Positions 11,660 to 23,278 of a stretch of 64,000 bases of DNA are shown piece by piece. The position numbers and the translations under genes were made by a program. The stretch comes from Opisthorchis felineus (lineage: Eukaryota; Platyhelminthes; Trematoda; Opisthorchiida; Opisthorchiidae), in NCBI GenBank assembly GCA_004794785.1, contig SJOL01002787.1, forward strand, positions 79,413-143,412, given 5' to 3'. Position 1 is the first letter of the stretch. Each line of letters begins with the position of its first letter. The notes below the pieces were generated by a model. That model was not told the origin of the DNA and searched no databases. It saw nothing but the letters and a program-made list of their open reading frames with translations.

Positions 11660-14600
11660 ACGCTATCTGAGCTACCAATATTTTCCTCTATAGAAAGCGG
11701 GATATCCTATGCGTCAAAAGTCTAAGGATACAATGGCAAGGAATCTGAGAAAACGCCACGATGCATTAAAAAGTTAGTTCACAATGGAGAAGACGCATCA
11801 GAGAGCCCTATGTAGAGGAGTACTATGATGAAAATATAGGAAAACGATTCGAAGGTGACTTGCTTGCGTTAGTGTCAGCACTGGTGACAACAGCAGTGGA
11901 AGGGTTACCTCAAAAACGTTAGCACATTCCAGCAGGGGGGATGTGGAAATGGGAATTCAACGGAGGTAATAAGCCAGTGGAAACAAGAATTTTGTAGGAA
12001 GAATTCCTCTCGTATGCCTTTTTTCGGTCAAAAAGCGTGCAAAACAGCATGATGCACATGAACAATCCAGTTTATAGCATTTAAACACGTCTAAAACAAC
12101 GAAACTATACAGCCGAACCAACGCAGTGTCAGACTGACCGTCATGTAATTCTGAATGCAGAAGACAGGCTCAATCAACATGACCTAAAAGAACTTCAGTT
12201 TCTGAAGCCCGCTTTCTCGTGCCAAGGCCTCAAAGATCAGGTGAGTTCAACTCTGTGTCCTGTATCGACTGGATGCCAGGCAATCGATGCTCTGACCCTG
12301 GATTCGATCACAGTTGGGTTGGGGTCAGCTGCGGTAGTAGAGAGATTTTTGGCTACGTGTTCCCCCTCCTGTCAATTCTACCGATTTTCATGTCGCTGCA
12401 GTTGCAGGTGGATTGGTAAATGTAATGAGTCATAGATAAAGCTGAAGTCGGTATTTTGACTAGCGGCCCAGCCCGTGTATAGTCCTTCACGCACAGCTGT
12501 GAGTCCGCTGTCCGTTTGAAGAGACTAAGGGCGTGATCACCAGAGTGAGAAAGATCATGTTAACTGCTCTGTTAAAATACTTTGAGTGACTTTTTCAGTT
12601 CGTCAGTCGGAGCGAGCTACCTTTCGAAGTAGTGTCGAGGGTAGTTATTTGATCGCATTATATCTTCAAGCAATCGGTTTCCCTCGTCGGTTATAGCCCA
12701 AGTGCAAATCCACTTAGCTCTGTGGAATAAAGTAAGCAATTCGCACTTTAGCATTAAAAAACTCGTGAAGTTTAGGCATTGCTCAGTCTATGTAAGTTTC
12801 AGACAGACAGTGCGTGACGCAGTACTATAGACTTTCCTGGCAATGAAAGCTTCCATAAATGGAAGTTTGTCGTCTTGTTTAAATCCCTAAGTTTTAGTAG
12901 GGGGCGTTACAAACAGAGATCAGGTGTTCACTGTTTGCACTGAGTAAAATATCTAAGTATGTTTTATACAAGGACAGTAAGTACAATAGATGCGGGCTGA
13001 TCTGCACGTGAACCTTTGATTACCAATAAATAGAAAATGGTTCAGCTGTAGCACCCTTTCGGTGCCTAACTGCCATGCAACCAGAAGGAAGCATGAGGGC
13101 TCGGATACTGCCAGGTTGCCCAAGCCTAGACAGGGAAAGTTGAGAGGCAGAGGTTGGGTTCAAACCATAGACCTTCCGGTCAGTAAATTCGCGCTCTAAC
13201 CACTGAGCCATCTCACCCCCCATCACCAATGGTTTTCTACTGATTTTTCTCAACGAAATCCGATGTAATTTTAAGCAAGTGGCATTACTTGTCAAATTCT
13301 GCCTGTGTGACTATTTGGTTGGGTAAACTAACAATTTATGCGCCGCCGATCAAATTGCGTAAACAGATTAGTGCCAGTTATGTTGGGCAATTACAAATCC
13401 TGTGATGCGGCTGCACTTAAGCTGAGGACAAGTGTAGGAAAAGTGCACCAATAAGCTAACGGAAAAGAAGATGCATGAGGAAAACTACGTATCAGAAGAA
13501 ATAATCTACCTGGAGAAGGTTAGAGTTTATGGAGACGATAATGACGAAACTGAAACTGTTCAATAGACTGGTCAATGAAATCGTTGCAGCACGAAATGCT
13601 ATCCGAACCAGCCCGTTTCTTATTTCATCTCTGAGCAGCGTTATAAGTGGGACGGTGAAATATAGCACGCTAGTAAGCCAGGCAGTTATCGATTGGAACC
13701 ATAGTCGCCCTTCACCTGAGACCAGCTAAACCGATTTGCTGCCAAAAATGAGATTCAGAGGCTCTGCTAGAACCAAACGAACGGAGAGACGATAAAACCC
13801 TCCTCTTATTTCGAGCCACTTAAGTATGTTTTTGGTCGAATCCCATATGATTTCGACTGCATCTTTTGGGCAAAGCCTTTCTGTCAGAATAATATACAAT
13901 TTGGTGCAGAGAGGAAGTTGTTTTATTACCATCCCGCAGTTACTCTCTAACTCCGATGTACTGGAGTGCACTGCAGTATTCCGCATATGGCTCGCTTCAA
14001 GTGGTTCTTCCACTGATTCGACTCTAAAGCCGCGAGATTTTGAGTAAACCTTTTATGAACAAACTGAACTCGATTGTTTCAGTTTCTCCCAAGTTTTACA
14101 AAAATTGACCTCTAGAAGCAATGAAAAGGGGCTGTTTGCTAGCACATCTGAGGGGAACGTATTTAGATTATAGGCCTGTTAGACTCCAAATGTTGTGACC
14201 GATTGTATAGTTGATCGCCTGATATGACATTTGTTTGTCCAAAACGGACAGCTGGACTGAAAGCTTTGAAATCGGCACCTGAGCTGAACCGCTTGCTTTA
14301 CTACTCACTACACCCCAAAAAACTTACCTGCCGAAGTAGGTGAGATGGGCAGAATGCTGCGAGAAATGAACGCGCTGTTTCTTTCTTCTTCCTTTCTTCT
14401 CTAAGCATAGAACTTCAATTGCAAACGCTTCATCGCCAAACATCGTCAATGCGCGCTGACGCTGGATGAACAAACCAACAACCCGAATGTCTAAACACCT
14501 AAAGTCTGTTTATTTTATGGCGTGGCAAGCGCATCAGTTTGAACGTACATCCTTTCTACGCAGAAAGTATTCCTCTATTAAGAAGAAAAGAGGCTGTCAG

Positions 14601-14849
14601 GGACCAGAAACCGGTTTTTAAATAAACTAAACTATGAAATTGTTTGAAGTTTAGTTGGAGCAATCACGTATTCCAAGATCAATCATTCACTGCAGGACAG
14701 TATAATATTCGTGCAATTTTGGAAAATGGACAAGGGTTTGAATCCTATCAAACAAAACTGCGTAAGCAGAAATCAGATAATTTCAATGTGCTACCAACCG
14801 AAATCAATGGCGTTCTTGTTGTCAGGGTTGTCCAGGGTTCTATTACATT
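11660..14849. other. no gene seen apart from one SINE
   Basis: Short frames only around the SINE at 13040. A reversed, diverged GCAAACGCTTCATC repeat piece lies at 14415-14500. Confidence 0.5.
13040..13220 (-). mobile_element. tRNA-derived SINE, full length
   Basis: Same family as the copy at 9622-9802, with the tRNA-like head at the high-coordinate end and the B box diverged to GGTTTGAACCC. Flanks ATTACCAAT and ATCACCAAT are a probable target-site duplication. Confidence 0.88.
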
Positions 14850-16250
14850 TGCACAATACGACCAACTGGCAGCAGGCGATCACGAGAACTGTTGCTCACA
14901 GAGCTCTGTTCAGCGATCAAAGCCTTGCTTATCAAAATGGCCGTGTCAGTTCGATTCTTGGTGGGTTCGCTAACAGTTTTTGTGGACCGATTGCAAGGAC
15001 CTACCAAAGGAAGCATTGTGCTTTCCCGAAATTCTTCATCTCTTCCATTTCCTTAGTCTTCCGTGTCCACCAGAGTTCATGGTCAGCACGCACGCCGGCC
15101 TGATAATTCATCAGGCCGAATAGTGTTCAGGACTGAACAGACCTCCTCCCGAAATTCAAGGGGTGTCACTGTTCTCTCTGATAACTAGTGTTTGAATGAA
15201 GCTGGTGGTGTTGTGCAACAGGGGGAACTTTCAGCGATGCGCAAGGATGTGGCGATTTCGCTCCAGTGCGATTTGACATCCGACGGCGAAACAGTCAAAA
15301 CAGAGTCCAGATTGTTATGATGCATTCGTTTAAATTCGGGATCTACCAGCCTGTCGGCCACTAGGCAAATTGTTCACCCGTTATTCGGCCCTGAAAAACA
15401 AAGAGAGATAAAATCCTGGCGAGGGCATGATCATGAACCAAACAATTGGGTGGGTTGTTGACCCACACCATCATTAACAGATGATGATGTGATAGGTTTG
15501 GTCAGTGAGTGGTATGCTGCCAAAAAGCACAATATGGCCGGACGGTTTCGGTTATTCCGCATGTTAGAACTGTATAGAAACAGTTTGCAGTCAGCATATG
15601 GCTACAGATGTCGTCCGCGATTGTCCGTACACAGCGACTCTAATCCGAATTCACCACTCAACGAGTCTCAGGCAGACTAAGTCTGCCCACTTGTGCATTC
15701 AAATCTCCAGCAATCACAACGATATCTGAGCTTTTAGCTTGCCTCAGGAGTGTAATCAAGGCGTCATAATACTTGTCTTTGATGGTCTTAGAGCTACTGT
15801 CGGTTTAGGCGTAAGCAAACACGATAAACGGACAGCGATCAACTTCCCGTTTGTGAGACTCCCTCAGGGACGTTGCCAGACAAAGTTCACAATGGCGACT
15901 GTCAACAGGTACCCGAACAAACAAGGATCCCTCAGCCCGGTGACTCTGAACGATCCTGACTCCAGGACATCCTGCTGCAGCAGTCCCTGGATCGCCAGAG
16001 TTGCTCAATCGAAAGCGAGTGGAGAGTGATGGGCCAGTTAGCTTACACATTTTGCTTGCGTCTTGACTTATTGTTCCTAATACACAGCACACATCAATGT
16101 CAAGCAAGCACAGTGTGAGAGCAACAGCAGCTTGTTGTCCTGACTGCTTCAGAGTGTGAACACTAAAAGCAGCCAGATGGACTAGGCATCGAGGCTTGAA
16201 TAGTGACTTCGAGCTGCCTGAGACTGTCGGTGTTGGCTCGTCCGCAGACA
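14850..16250 (-). mobile_element. non-LTR retrotransposon (LINE) fragment: endonuclease and pre-RT region, broken
   Basis: Reading the - strand from about 16250 downward gives an AP-type endonuclease. It begins with HLAAFSVHTLKQSGQQ, continues through the DIDVCC strand, and has the catalytic-domain block DIVVIAGDLNAQVG at about 15684-15720. An in-frame TAA interrupts it at 15805-15807, and further stops and frameshifts follow. Below 15480, conserved linker pieces can still be followed: DRLVDPEFKR, SHWSEIATSLR, WWTRKTKEME and EQQFS. The reverse transcriptase palm is not visible, so the copy is truncated as well as mutated. The architecture is a LINE ORF2 of an APE-containing clade. I recall very similar repeats in liver-fluke assemblies. 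The exact clade is undecided. Confidence 0.85.
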
Positions 16251-16519
16251 TCGCAGCCAACCAAATGCAAAGTGAATGTGGTTGACGGATGTACAATGGG
16301 AGGGTTACTAACAGGGTGAGGGAGGGAGAAGAAAGAACAGGTGAAACAGAAAGAGAACCTACCTGGTTTCTCTTACTCGCTTTGTGCTGTACGCAGCAAG
16401 TCAGGGGACCAGACTGATGACACCACGTGACGGTCGTCTCCTTAGCTATAGGAATCCTAACTTCACACGAGCTAGGTTACTACCATGATGCTAAAACGTA
16501 GACAAGAGGATGATCAGAG

Positions 16520-16745
16520 TCCTCGGCCGGAGCCTCCGGATTAAGGCAGCGGTGTTTGGCTGGAAATGTCATTGCATTACATTTTACACATATTCTAACC
16601 CCCTGGAGGATCAAGAGAGTGTTAGTCAGACCACAGTTGAACCTGATACCGGAGGTAGTTGGAATGCCGATAGGACACCTTCCACTGTAGCTAAATGGGT
16701 CACGGAAGCGCACAAACAGTCACACCAGTGTCTTCGTGACAAAAG
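16520..16745 (+). repeat. dispersed repeat, copy 1 (a second copy at 34214-34500)
   Basis: The sequence AAGGCAGCGGTGTTTGGC through GTAGCTAAATGGGTC and CTTCGTGAC matches, with many substitutions, the - strand of 34214-34500. The GTAGCTCAGTGGGTCGCTGA-like stretch resembles a tRNA A box, so the family may be another SINE. Translations of both copies stay open and similar (AAVFG, PSVAQWV), which may be chance or an old coding ancestry. Confidence 0.65.
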
Positions 16746-17611
16746 CGGGGCTTATAGGTGTTCGCTTAGTTTGCAGTATTTTTCTTCTATTTGTTTCACT
16801 GATAAAATGAAACCACCGATCCTCCGTCTGGTAAGACTACATCCAAGTCCGAATTAGTAGAATACGATCCAGGATTCTCCCGGTAATTTAGATTGGGCCA
16901 ATTCAACAGTAGTTTCTTTCCTGCTACCCATCTGCTTGCCGTTCGATTAAGGCACTGTGGTGGTTTCCTTGCGGTCCTGTAGAACACACTCAGCCTCTCA
17001 CACGGAATGGGTCAGGTGGGGAAGTTGATGTTGTAGCCTGTCACTTTGGGACAGACGGACAAGTATTGCGCCTTTTCCAGACGCGTTTTCATAGTGCATT
17101 TACAGAATCACTGTATTTATTTCTTCTGACGCTGGGGGATCGTTCATATGGATTTTTTCTGTACACTGTTAAGTTTGTTTCAGTTGGTCCCATCCGACAT
17201 TGGACGGACGACTGAGCAGTACAGTGAAGTGACTCTTTCACACAGCTAATAGATGTTCAGTTTTTCTGAGCTTTTGACAGGTCTGAACGTTTTGGAGAAC
17301 GTGCAAACATTGGGTTTTCAGTAAATGACCTGCTCTCGGTGTTATGTAACATAAAGCTAAATTAAAGAAATCAACGAAGTAGCAAAACTGAATATTAACA
17401 ACTAAGTCGTGTGTCTTGCTTCCGACAGTACAAACATATGGACAAACTCTGGCAGGATTAGATACAAATGGTGTGAAACAGATCCTCAGTTGTGTGGACA
17501 CAGAATACTTGTATTACGTTAGTTTGTTCCCAAGATTATATAGGAGTTGATAGCTGCACCGTACTGTCCACAAATATGTGGGCTTGTGGGTGCGCACTGA
17601 AGATATTTTTT

Positions 17612-17690
17612 CGAATGGTGATGCAACTTCTGCAAGTCAGTTGCCAAGCTCGGCAAACAGATCAACAGCCACTTGATTAATTACCAATGA
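17612..17690 (+). repeat. single-arm copy of the GCAAACGTTTCATC repeat
   Basis: CGAATGGTGATGCAACTTCTGCAAG, TTGCCAAGCTCGGCAAACAG and ATCAACAGCCACTTGATTAA match the copy at 3088-3185. Confidence 0.7.
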
Positions 17691-17831
17691 ATACACTCGA
17701 AATACCAATATGTCAACACATTAACAACTAGCATTATTTGGTGATTACGTAAAAAATGATTTCTGTAGAGGCAATCTGAATTTTGCTCTGAGTGAGCAAG
17801 TAAGCAAGTTCAATGAGTGAGTGAGTAAGTG

Positions 17832-17957
17832 AGTTCAGTTCAGTTCAGTTCAGTTCAGTTCAGTTCAGTTCAGTTCAGTTCAGTTCAGTTCAGTTCAGTT
17901 CAGTTCAGTTCAGTTCAGTTCAGTGCAGTCCAGTTCAGTGCAGTTCAGTTCAGTTCA
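17832..17957 (+). repeat. (GTTCA)n pentanucleotide array, about 25 units
   Basis: Regular GTTCA units over about 125 bases, with variants near the right end (GTGCA, GTCCA). Preceded by a GAGT-rich stretch from 17790. Confidence 0.95.
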
Positions 17958-18867
17958 TTTTGTATGCCGCTAGACTCGCTTCACCAAGCCAATCGAACTA
18001 CAAAGTATTCTTTACTTTGGATAGTGATCATTCACGTAGAAGTAAAATCCAGGACGGTATGAAAACCATTTGAGCCCTTCCCTACAGGGTGTCTAGGGAT
18101 GATTGTCCATTCGAAAGGTTAATATCACACAACAGAAATTAATTGGGAAAAAATGCCACTTTAAATAAAATTTCTGTACAGTAAACAGCACGAAATTCCG
18201 TGGACGTTCTGTAAGCGAAATCAGCCCTAATACTTTCAGAAAAACCTTTTATTCAGACAAATCCATAGTTGAATTATGAAGAGCAATCCACCAATTATGT
18301 CAATCTTATTCAGCCCAAATAACGTGGTCGAAGAGTTTTCAGCAACCTCCTGAGTAGTTTCCTTTATGAAGAAAAACGTGGTTAGCTGTTTTTGTTAGGA
18401 TTTGACGCCGCCATTTTTTGACTCCATGGCTAAACATACACTTGAACAACTCACCGGAACAAATCCAAATTAATCCAATGTAGCAGTTTGCAATCACATT
18501 GTTACAATGGTGCCTGAGCGGGTAAGTAGTGCACAATTAAATGAACATATGTCACAACAGTTGCATCCCTTGGAAGAAAAACTTTGAAAGAATTTATGAT
18601 ATTTGATGAATTAGTCCGAAAGATTCTGCTCTCGTTTGGTAGTTAGTGTAGACTGATTGAGTGGCCATCACACTGGTCACGTGTCTGATTAGTCCAGCTG
18701 TCAAGTCGTTTGATGGTATTCACGAAACAGACGCAGCGTTAGTGGAGCTAGAAGAGTGACTGTGATATTGGACTCCACCTACACAACATTCACAGTGGTG
18801 CGTTCACGCTTTTTTCACAAAAACGAGCTACGGTTGGACCGAGTCAAGGAACGTTGTAGCTTATTTA

Positions 18868-18945
18868 TTGGTGACGAAACGTTTGCAAATCAACTGACAG
18901 GCTCGGCGAACAGATCAACAATCAATAAACTCACCCGAGCTACAA
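18868..18945 (+). repeat. single-arm copy of the GCAAACGTTTCATC repeat
   Basis: TTGGTGACGAAACGTTTGCA and GGCTCGGCGAACAGATCAAC match the copy at 3088-3185. The continuation GAGCTACAAGTATTTC resembles the tail of the palindromic copies. Confidence 0.7.
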
Positions 18946-19877
18946 GTATTTCGACACTTTATCAACATTGTAACCCCGTCTTTTTGACGATAGAGTGCAA
19001 CTAAATAAGAACAGTTTGCCAAAATGGATTGGAGGTGAGCTTTTTCACCTGACGCTATTCCGGTGATGGAACGTGGACATCACAACATTATTGTTAGGTT
19101 GTTCATAAGACTCAAACAACAAATGACAGGGTATACAAATGTCTCCAAGTTGAGCACGTTCTGTGCAATTTTCTACGTAATCACAAAATTAACTTGATAC
19201 GTTGTCTGGTGTCTTCTAGTGCGCGAGGCCTAGCACTGCAGTGTTTCCAAGCTGTTATTCTGTTCGCTTGAATGAATCCCAAAAGGCTTAATATGAATAC
19301 TGAGCTGAAAATAAATCTCGAGTTGAAAAGATCGAGTAAGCATTTACTGAACCAATATTCGCATTTACTTCAAAACTGCGCTATAAAATCAAGTATTTGT
19401 ACGTTAAGCACCCTATAACCACTTATCCGGTGGATTGAAATCCAGATTGAAGTCCAGAAATACATCAATATACGGGATTCAGAACAACCTGAAATCCTGA
19501 CTGTACTCTTTTTCGACAAACAGTTTGGTTCCTGGAGTAACCAGTTTCGTGCCATTTGTCCATATCAAATTTGGGAACAAGGATGGTGGTATCCTAAAAA
19601 TTATGCCGTCTACTAACGTAGTACCAGTCGAGGTAGCGTGATCAATGGATTCCAGTAATTTGTTCTTGAAATTGGTCCAAAATTTGGTCAAAAAGCCGGG
19701 CTGTTTCAACTAAAAACTTTCTACACTATAATTCATAGTATCCAAAAATTTTGTTGTACTGCAGGCTCAGTTAGAAGATAATCACTCTATCTATGATGGT
19801 GGTATTTCCAGTGAGACGATGTTGATCTATTTACATCGGCCTATTCGACCGATTATTCATGGAAGATAGCAGTAGCC

Positions 19878-20055
19878 GTTCAGCTGTAACACCTTTTCCG
19901 TGCCTAGTTGCCATGCCACTCGAAGGGAGCACGAGGGCTGGGATACTTCCAGGTTGCCCAAGCCTAGACAGGGGAAATCGAGATGCAGAGGTCGGGTTCG
20001 AACCACGGACCTTCCGGTCAGTAAATTCGCGCTCTAACCACTGAGCCACCTCGCC
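19878..20055 (-). mobile_element. tRNA-derived SINE, full length
   Basis: Well-preserved copy with A-box-like TGGCTCAGTGG and B box GGTTCGAACCC on the - strand. Flanks ATTCATGGAAG and ATTCACGAAAA are a weak duplication. Confidence 0.9.
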
Positions 20056-20059
20056 ATTC

Positions 20060-23052
20060 ACGAAAACCTCACTTCGGTGTATTCCTAGATTTTTTAAAAG
20101 GCGGCTAGAAATGAGACATCCTGATATGCATCAGTTTACCACTTTACCAAAATCCAGCTATGCCAGAATGACTGTTTTTTTATGTCAATTTTTGATGTGT
20201 ATTGTTGTTTTAATGCCGCTCCGTTTTTCCTTCAGGGACAGGTCTCACGGTTGTCAAAACTACTGGATCCAGAAAGATAAAATAAGTTCCGACGTTTCCC
20301 CATCAAGCTTTTATGGATTCCAGTAGACGGGTAGACACAGATGTGGAACAACAAACCTTTTACTGGTATAACACTGCTAATGTGACAGTGTATGTTACTT
20401 ACGAAACACGCGAGTAGTGTCTTGTCAGATGTCAAAGCGCCGTCCCCACATCTGATAGAAGGTTAGTACAGAAATTAGGAAACCGCTTTGCAGTGCTTGT
20501 TCATTGTTGATTATTACTCAATGAACGTCCAGGAAAGTTCGAGCGGAAGCTTGAGAATGTTCACTTTTCAAATACTCTGTGTCAAATGAGGTTTTGGCGT
20601 TCGTGTCCAATAGCTTGCAACCGGTTAGTTCGTGTTGGTCGGTGAGAGTTACCGCGTTGAAGGGCGTGCTTCTCTCTTCTAACGTGATTGCCGGAATCTC
20701 CGAGGCAGCCCGTGCCAGGCTTTGCCTTTCCTGAGCTCAGTGCGTAGGCGCGATCCCCGGGTTTCCATCAACCGTGTTTCACTTGGACGTAGGTTTGTGA
20801 GCCATCACGGCAATACACTTGTTTGCAAACCATTCGCTCTTGATGGTTCAACCAAATTTCTTGGCTGTGGCGTTCTTTAACTAAGTATTCTGCATAGATA
20901 CCACCTTATTTTTTAGCTGGCGCGATATCTGTAATATCAGCGTGCATTTTCCTGATAGAACAGACTACTTATAGGGCTGCTGAGAACCTTCGACCGCACG
21001 CCACCGGTTTCACCTTTCTTGGGCTAAACAACTAGACGTAGTTCCCGGATTTCTGCTAGTCGTATTTTTCACTTACACACCAGGTTATTCTCAGGAAGGG
21101 TGAGATTAAGGATGGCTGCCCAAGCTGTTTACCAAGCCTCATAATTAGCGTTACATTGAGTAAGATACTTTGATGTCCCCAGCGTCTTATGAAGCATATT
21201 TGGCTGAAGAACATCACAAATTAGAGTTTCGATTGACATTCAAATTAGTCCCCTATTGCCACCAACTTACTTGTCAAATGAGAGCTTAGTTACTACCATT
21301 TCTCACGTTTGCCAATTTGTCGGTAGCTGAGAGTTAAATGGGCGAATGGGGAGAACGTCGTCACCATCTTCAACTCCTCTGCACAGCATGAGGTTACAAT
21401 CCCATAGAAAATCGCTCATCAGTCCGGATAATGTACCACTCAAGCTTAAATGAATTCAGTTTCGGAAAAAGTACCCAGATACAAGTAACAGCTTTTAAAT
21501 GAACCTTATGTTTCGGAAGAGCTTTGGAGAGAGCGACACAAACTGGCCTGACAGTAGTAACCTAGTTCCTCGCCAAGTATGAGATGTCAATGTCACGGTG
21601 GCAAAATAATTCAGTTCTTGATCACGGAAGTATTGGATTACATAGAGGAGCTGTTTGACAAAAAACAGTGTGGCTTAGTCTAGTCGCTTTCTTATAAAGC
21701 CGCTGAGTAAGCGGCACAGGTGTGTGACCAATGATTCTTTTCGGTGAGGCTTTGCATCTCTGGGGTTGGAATTGCTGTATTCCCACAAATAACGTTTAAT
21801 TTGTCATCTTTTCAAGTTCGTACAACCTTGTTATAAACGTTAAATTTACATCATTCCATAGGTTACGCTTTTTGAAACAACTTCAGTGCTGCTTAGTTTT
21901 TTCTTCCTAATTAGCGGTTCACGTTTCGAACCTTCCTCTTAACTTTTTCCAGCATAGCATTCAAGATGGTTTCACCACGAGTTAGTTGAGGATAAGTCGA
22001 TCCCTACACCATGATTCTTTCTTCGGACGGTTAGAAAGCTACTCGATATTTTGCTCTCAGGTTAAGTTTGGATAGACTGCGTGTCAACTGGATTACATGT
22101 GTGTTCTCAGATTCCGTCCTTAGCAAACATACCATAGCATACAACAGATAGCAACAAAAATAGGTAGTGATTTAAATGCATAAAAAAGATACCCTTTCTT
22201 TTGTTGTGTCTCATATAAAAAAAATCGAAATTTGTATGTCCAAGTATTGGCAGCCAGGGTGTGTTTATTGGCTGATTCGTTTGCCATGCTTGGTAAGTGT
22301 CTTTCATCGGTTTTGCCACCGTAAGAGCTGACATCATCAGCTGGGTAAGTAGACCAGTGCAAACAAGCACGCCAGTATCAACTTATTCATGAAATTTGAC
22401 ATGACTTTTTTGAACAGTAAGAAAATCAAATGCTCCCAAAGTTGTGTATTCGCTTGTTTCACCTTATTTCTCACAAAGCATGCTCACTGATCTTCAGGTA
22501 AAGTCCATAATGTGTGTGTGTGTGACGTTCATAGTTTCGTACAGTCACTAGTTGCTCCAATAGATCCTTTTACGACGTTTTTGTGAGTACATTTTGTATG
22601 AGTGAAGCTAATCATTGCCTACCAAATGTTCGACTAATAATTAGTCGCAGCTGTGAACTAGTTGTCGACAGAGCCCAGAGATTTAAGCCGTACTGATAGT
22701 ATTTATAAACCTGAAAATACCTGTGACCACAAAATCCCCACGTAAACGCCCTAATTTTTCGGATTTTCCGAATACTCTGGTCTAAGAGGCTCCTCAAACG
22801 ATAGCCAAACCCAGTGAGTGCTATCAGACCCTACAGTTTAGTTCACCAGTATTCAGTACCATAGATTATCTAGCTGAATTCTTTATCCCAACGAAGGTAG
22901 CAACCACCAACTATACAAAATATTTTACCGAAAAAAATAATAATTGGACCCACCCGTCTAAACGAGCGCTTGCTTATATAACGCGCGTCATGTATTTTGA
23001 TTACCCGGGCATCAACTTTGTAGTTATGTAATCTTTCATCTTTCCGTTACAG
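20060..23052. other. upstream flank or 5' introns of syt1
   Basis: The first coding exon of syt1 should lie here or further left, but no convincing ATG-containing exon ending in phase 2 was found. Old fold-back-like pieces (CTTGTTTGCAAACCATTCG near 20820, CGGTTTCACCTTTCTTGGGC near 21005) suggest decayed repeats. Confidence 0.45.
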
Positions 23053-23198
23053 AAGTGAAACGGAAAAGCCACCACATGTAACTGAATCAACAGGCGAAGC
23101 CCGAACTACTCCCAGTCATGTGGCGCTCACCGGCTCTGGAGAGAAATTCAAGCAGAGTATGGACGAATTCCTCACGAAAGCAGCGGCAAAGATGCATG
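23053..23198 (+). CDS. syt1: syt1 exon: lumenal N-terminal segment
   Basis: The acceptor is a pyrimidine-rich stretch ending TTACAG at 23052 and the donor is GTAAGA at 23199. One base completes a codon begun upstream, then 48 codons, then one base of a split Val codon finished by the next exon. The segment is rich in Ser, Thr, Pro and Glu, has no Asn and therefore no N-glycosylation sequon, and would lie inside the vesicle. It is assigned to synaptotagmin by frame, position just before the membrane helix, and splice sites. Lumenal sequences of this family are poorly conserved, so sequence match alone does not prove it. Confidence 0.8.
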
Positions 23199-23240
23199 GT
23201 AAGAATTAGAGCATCGATTATTTTTCCCCAAATGACACTG

Positions 23241-23278
<38 letters not shown>

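Noticed and set aside
17829..18062. Frame of repeated SSVQF units
   Set aside because: Translation of the GTTCA array; period five gives a repeated pentapeptide by necessity.
19831..20061. Recurrent frames starting [13 protein letters not shown] and their + strand partners
   Set aside because: These are the two strands of the tRNA-derived SINE read as protein. They occur at every SINE copy and are not genes.
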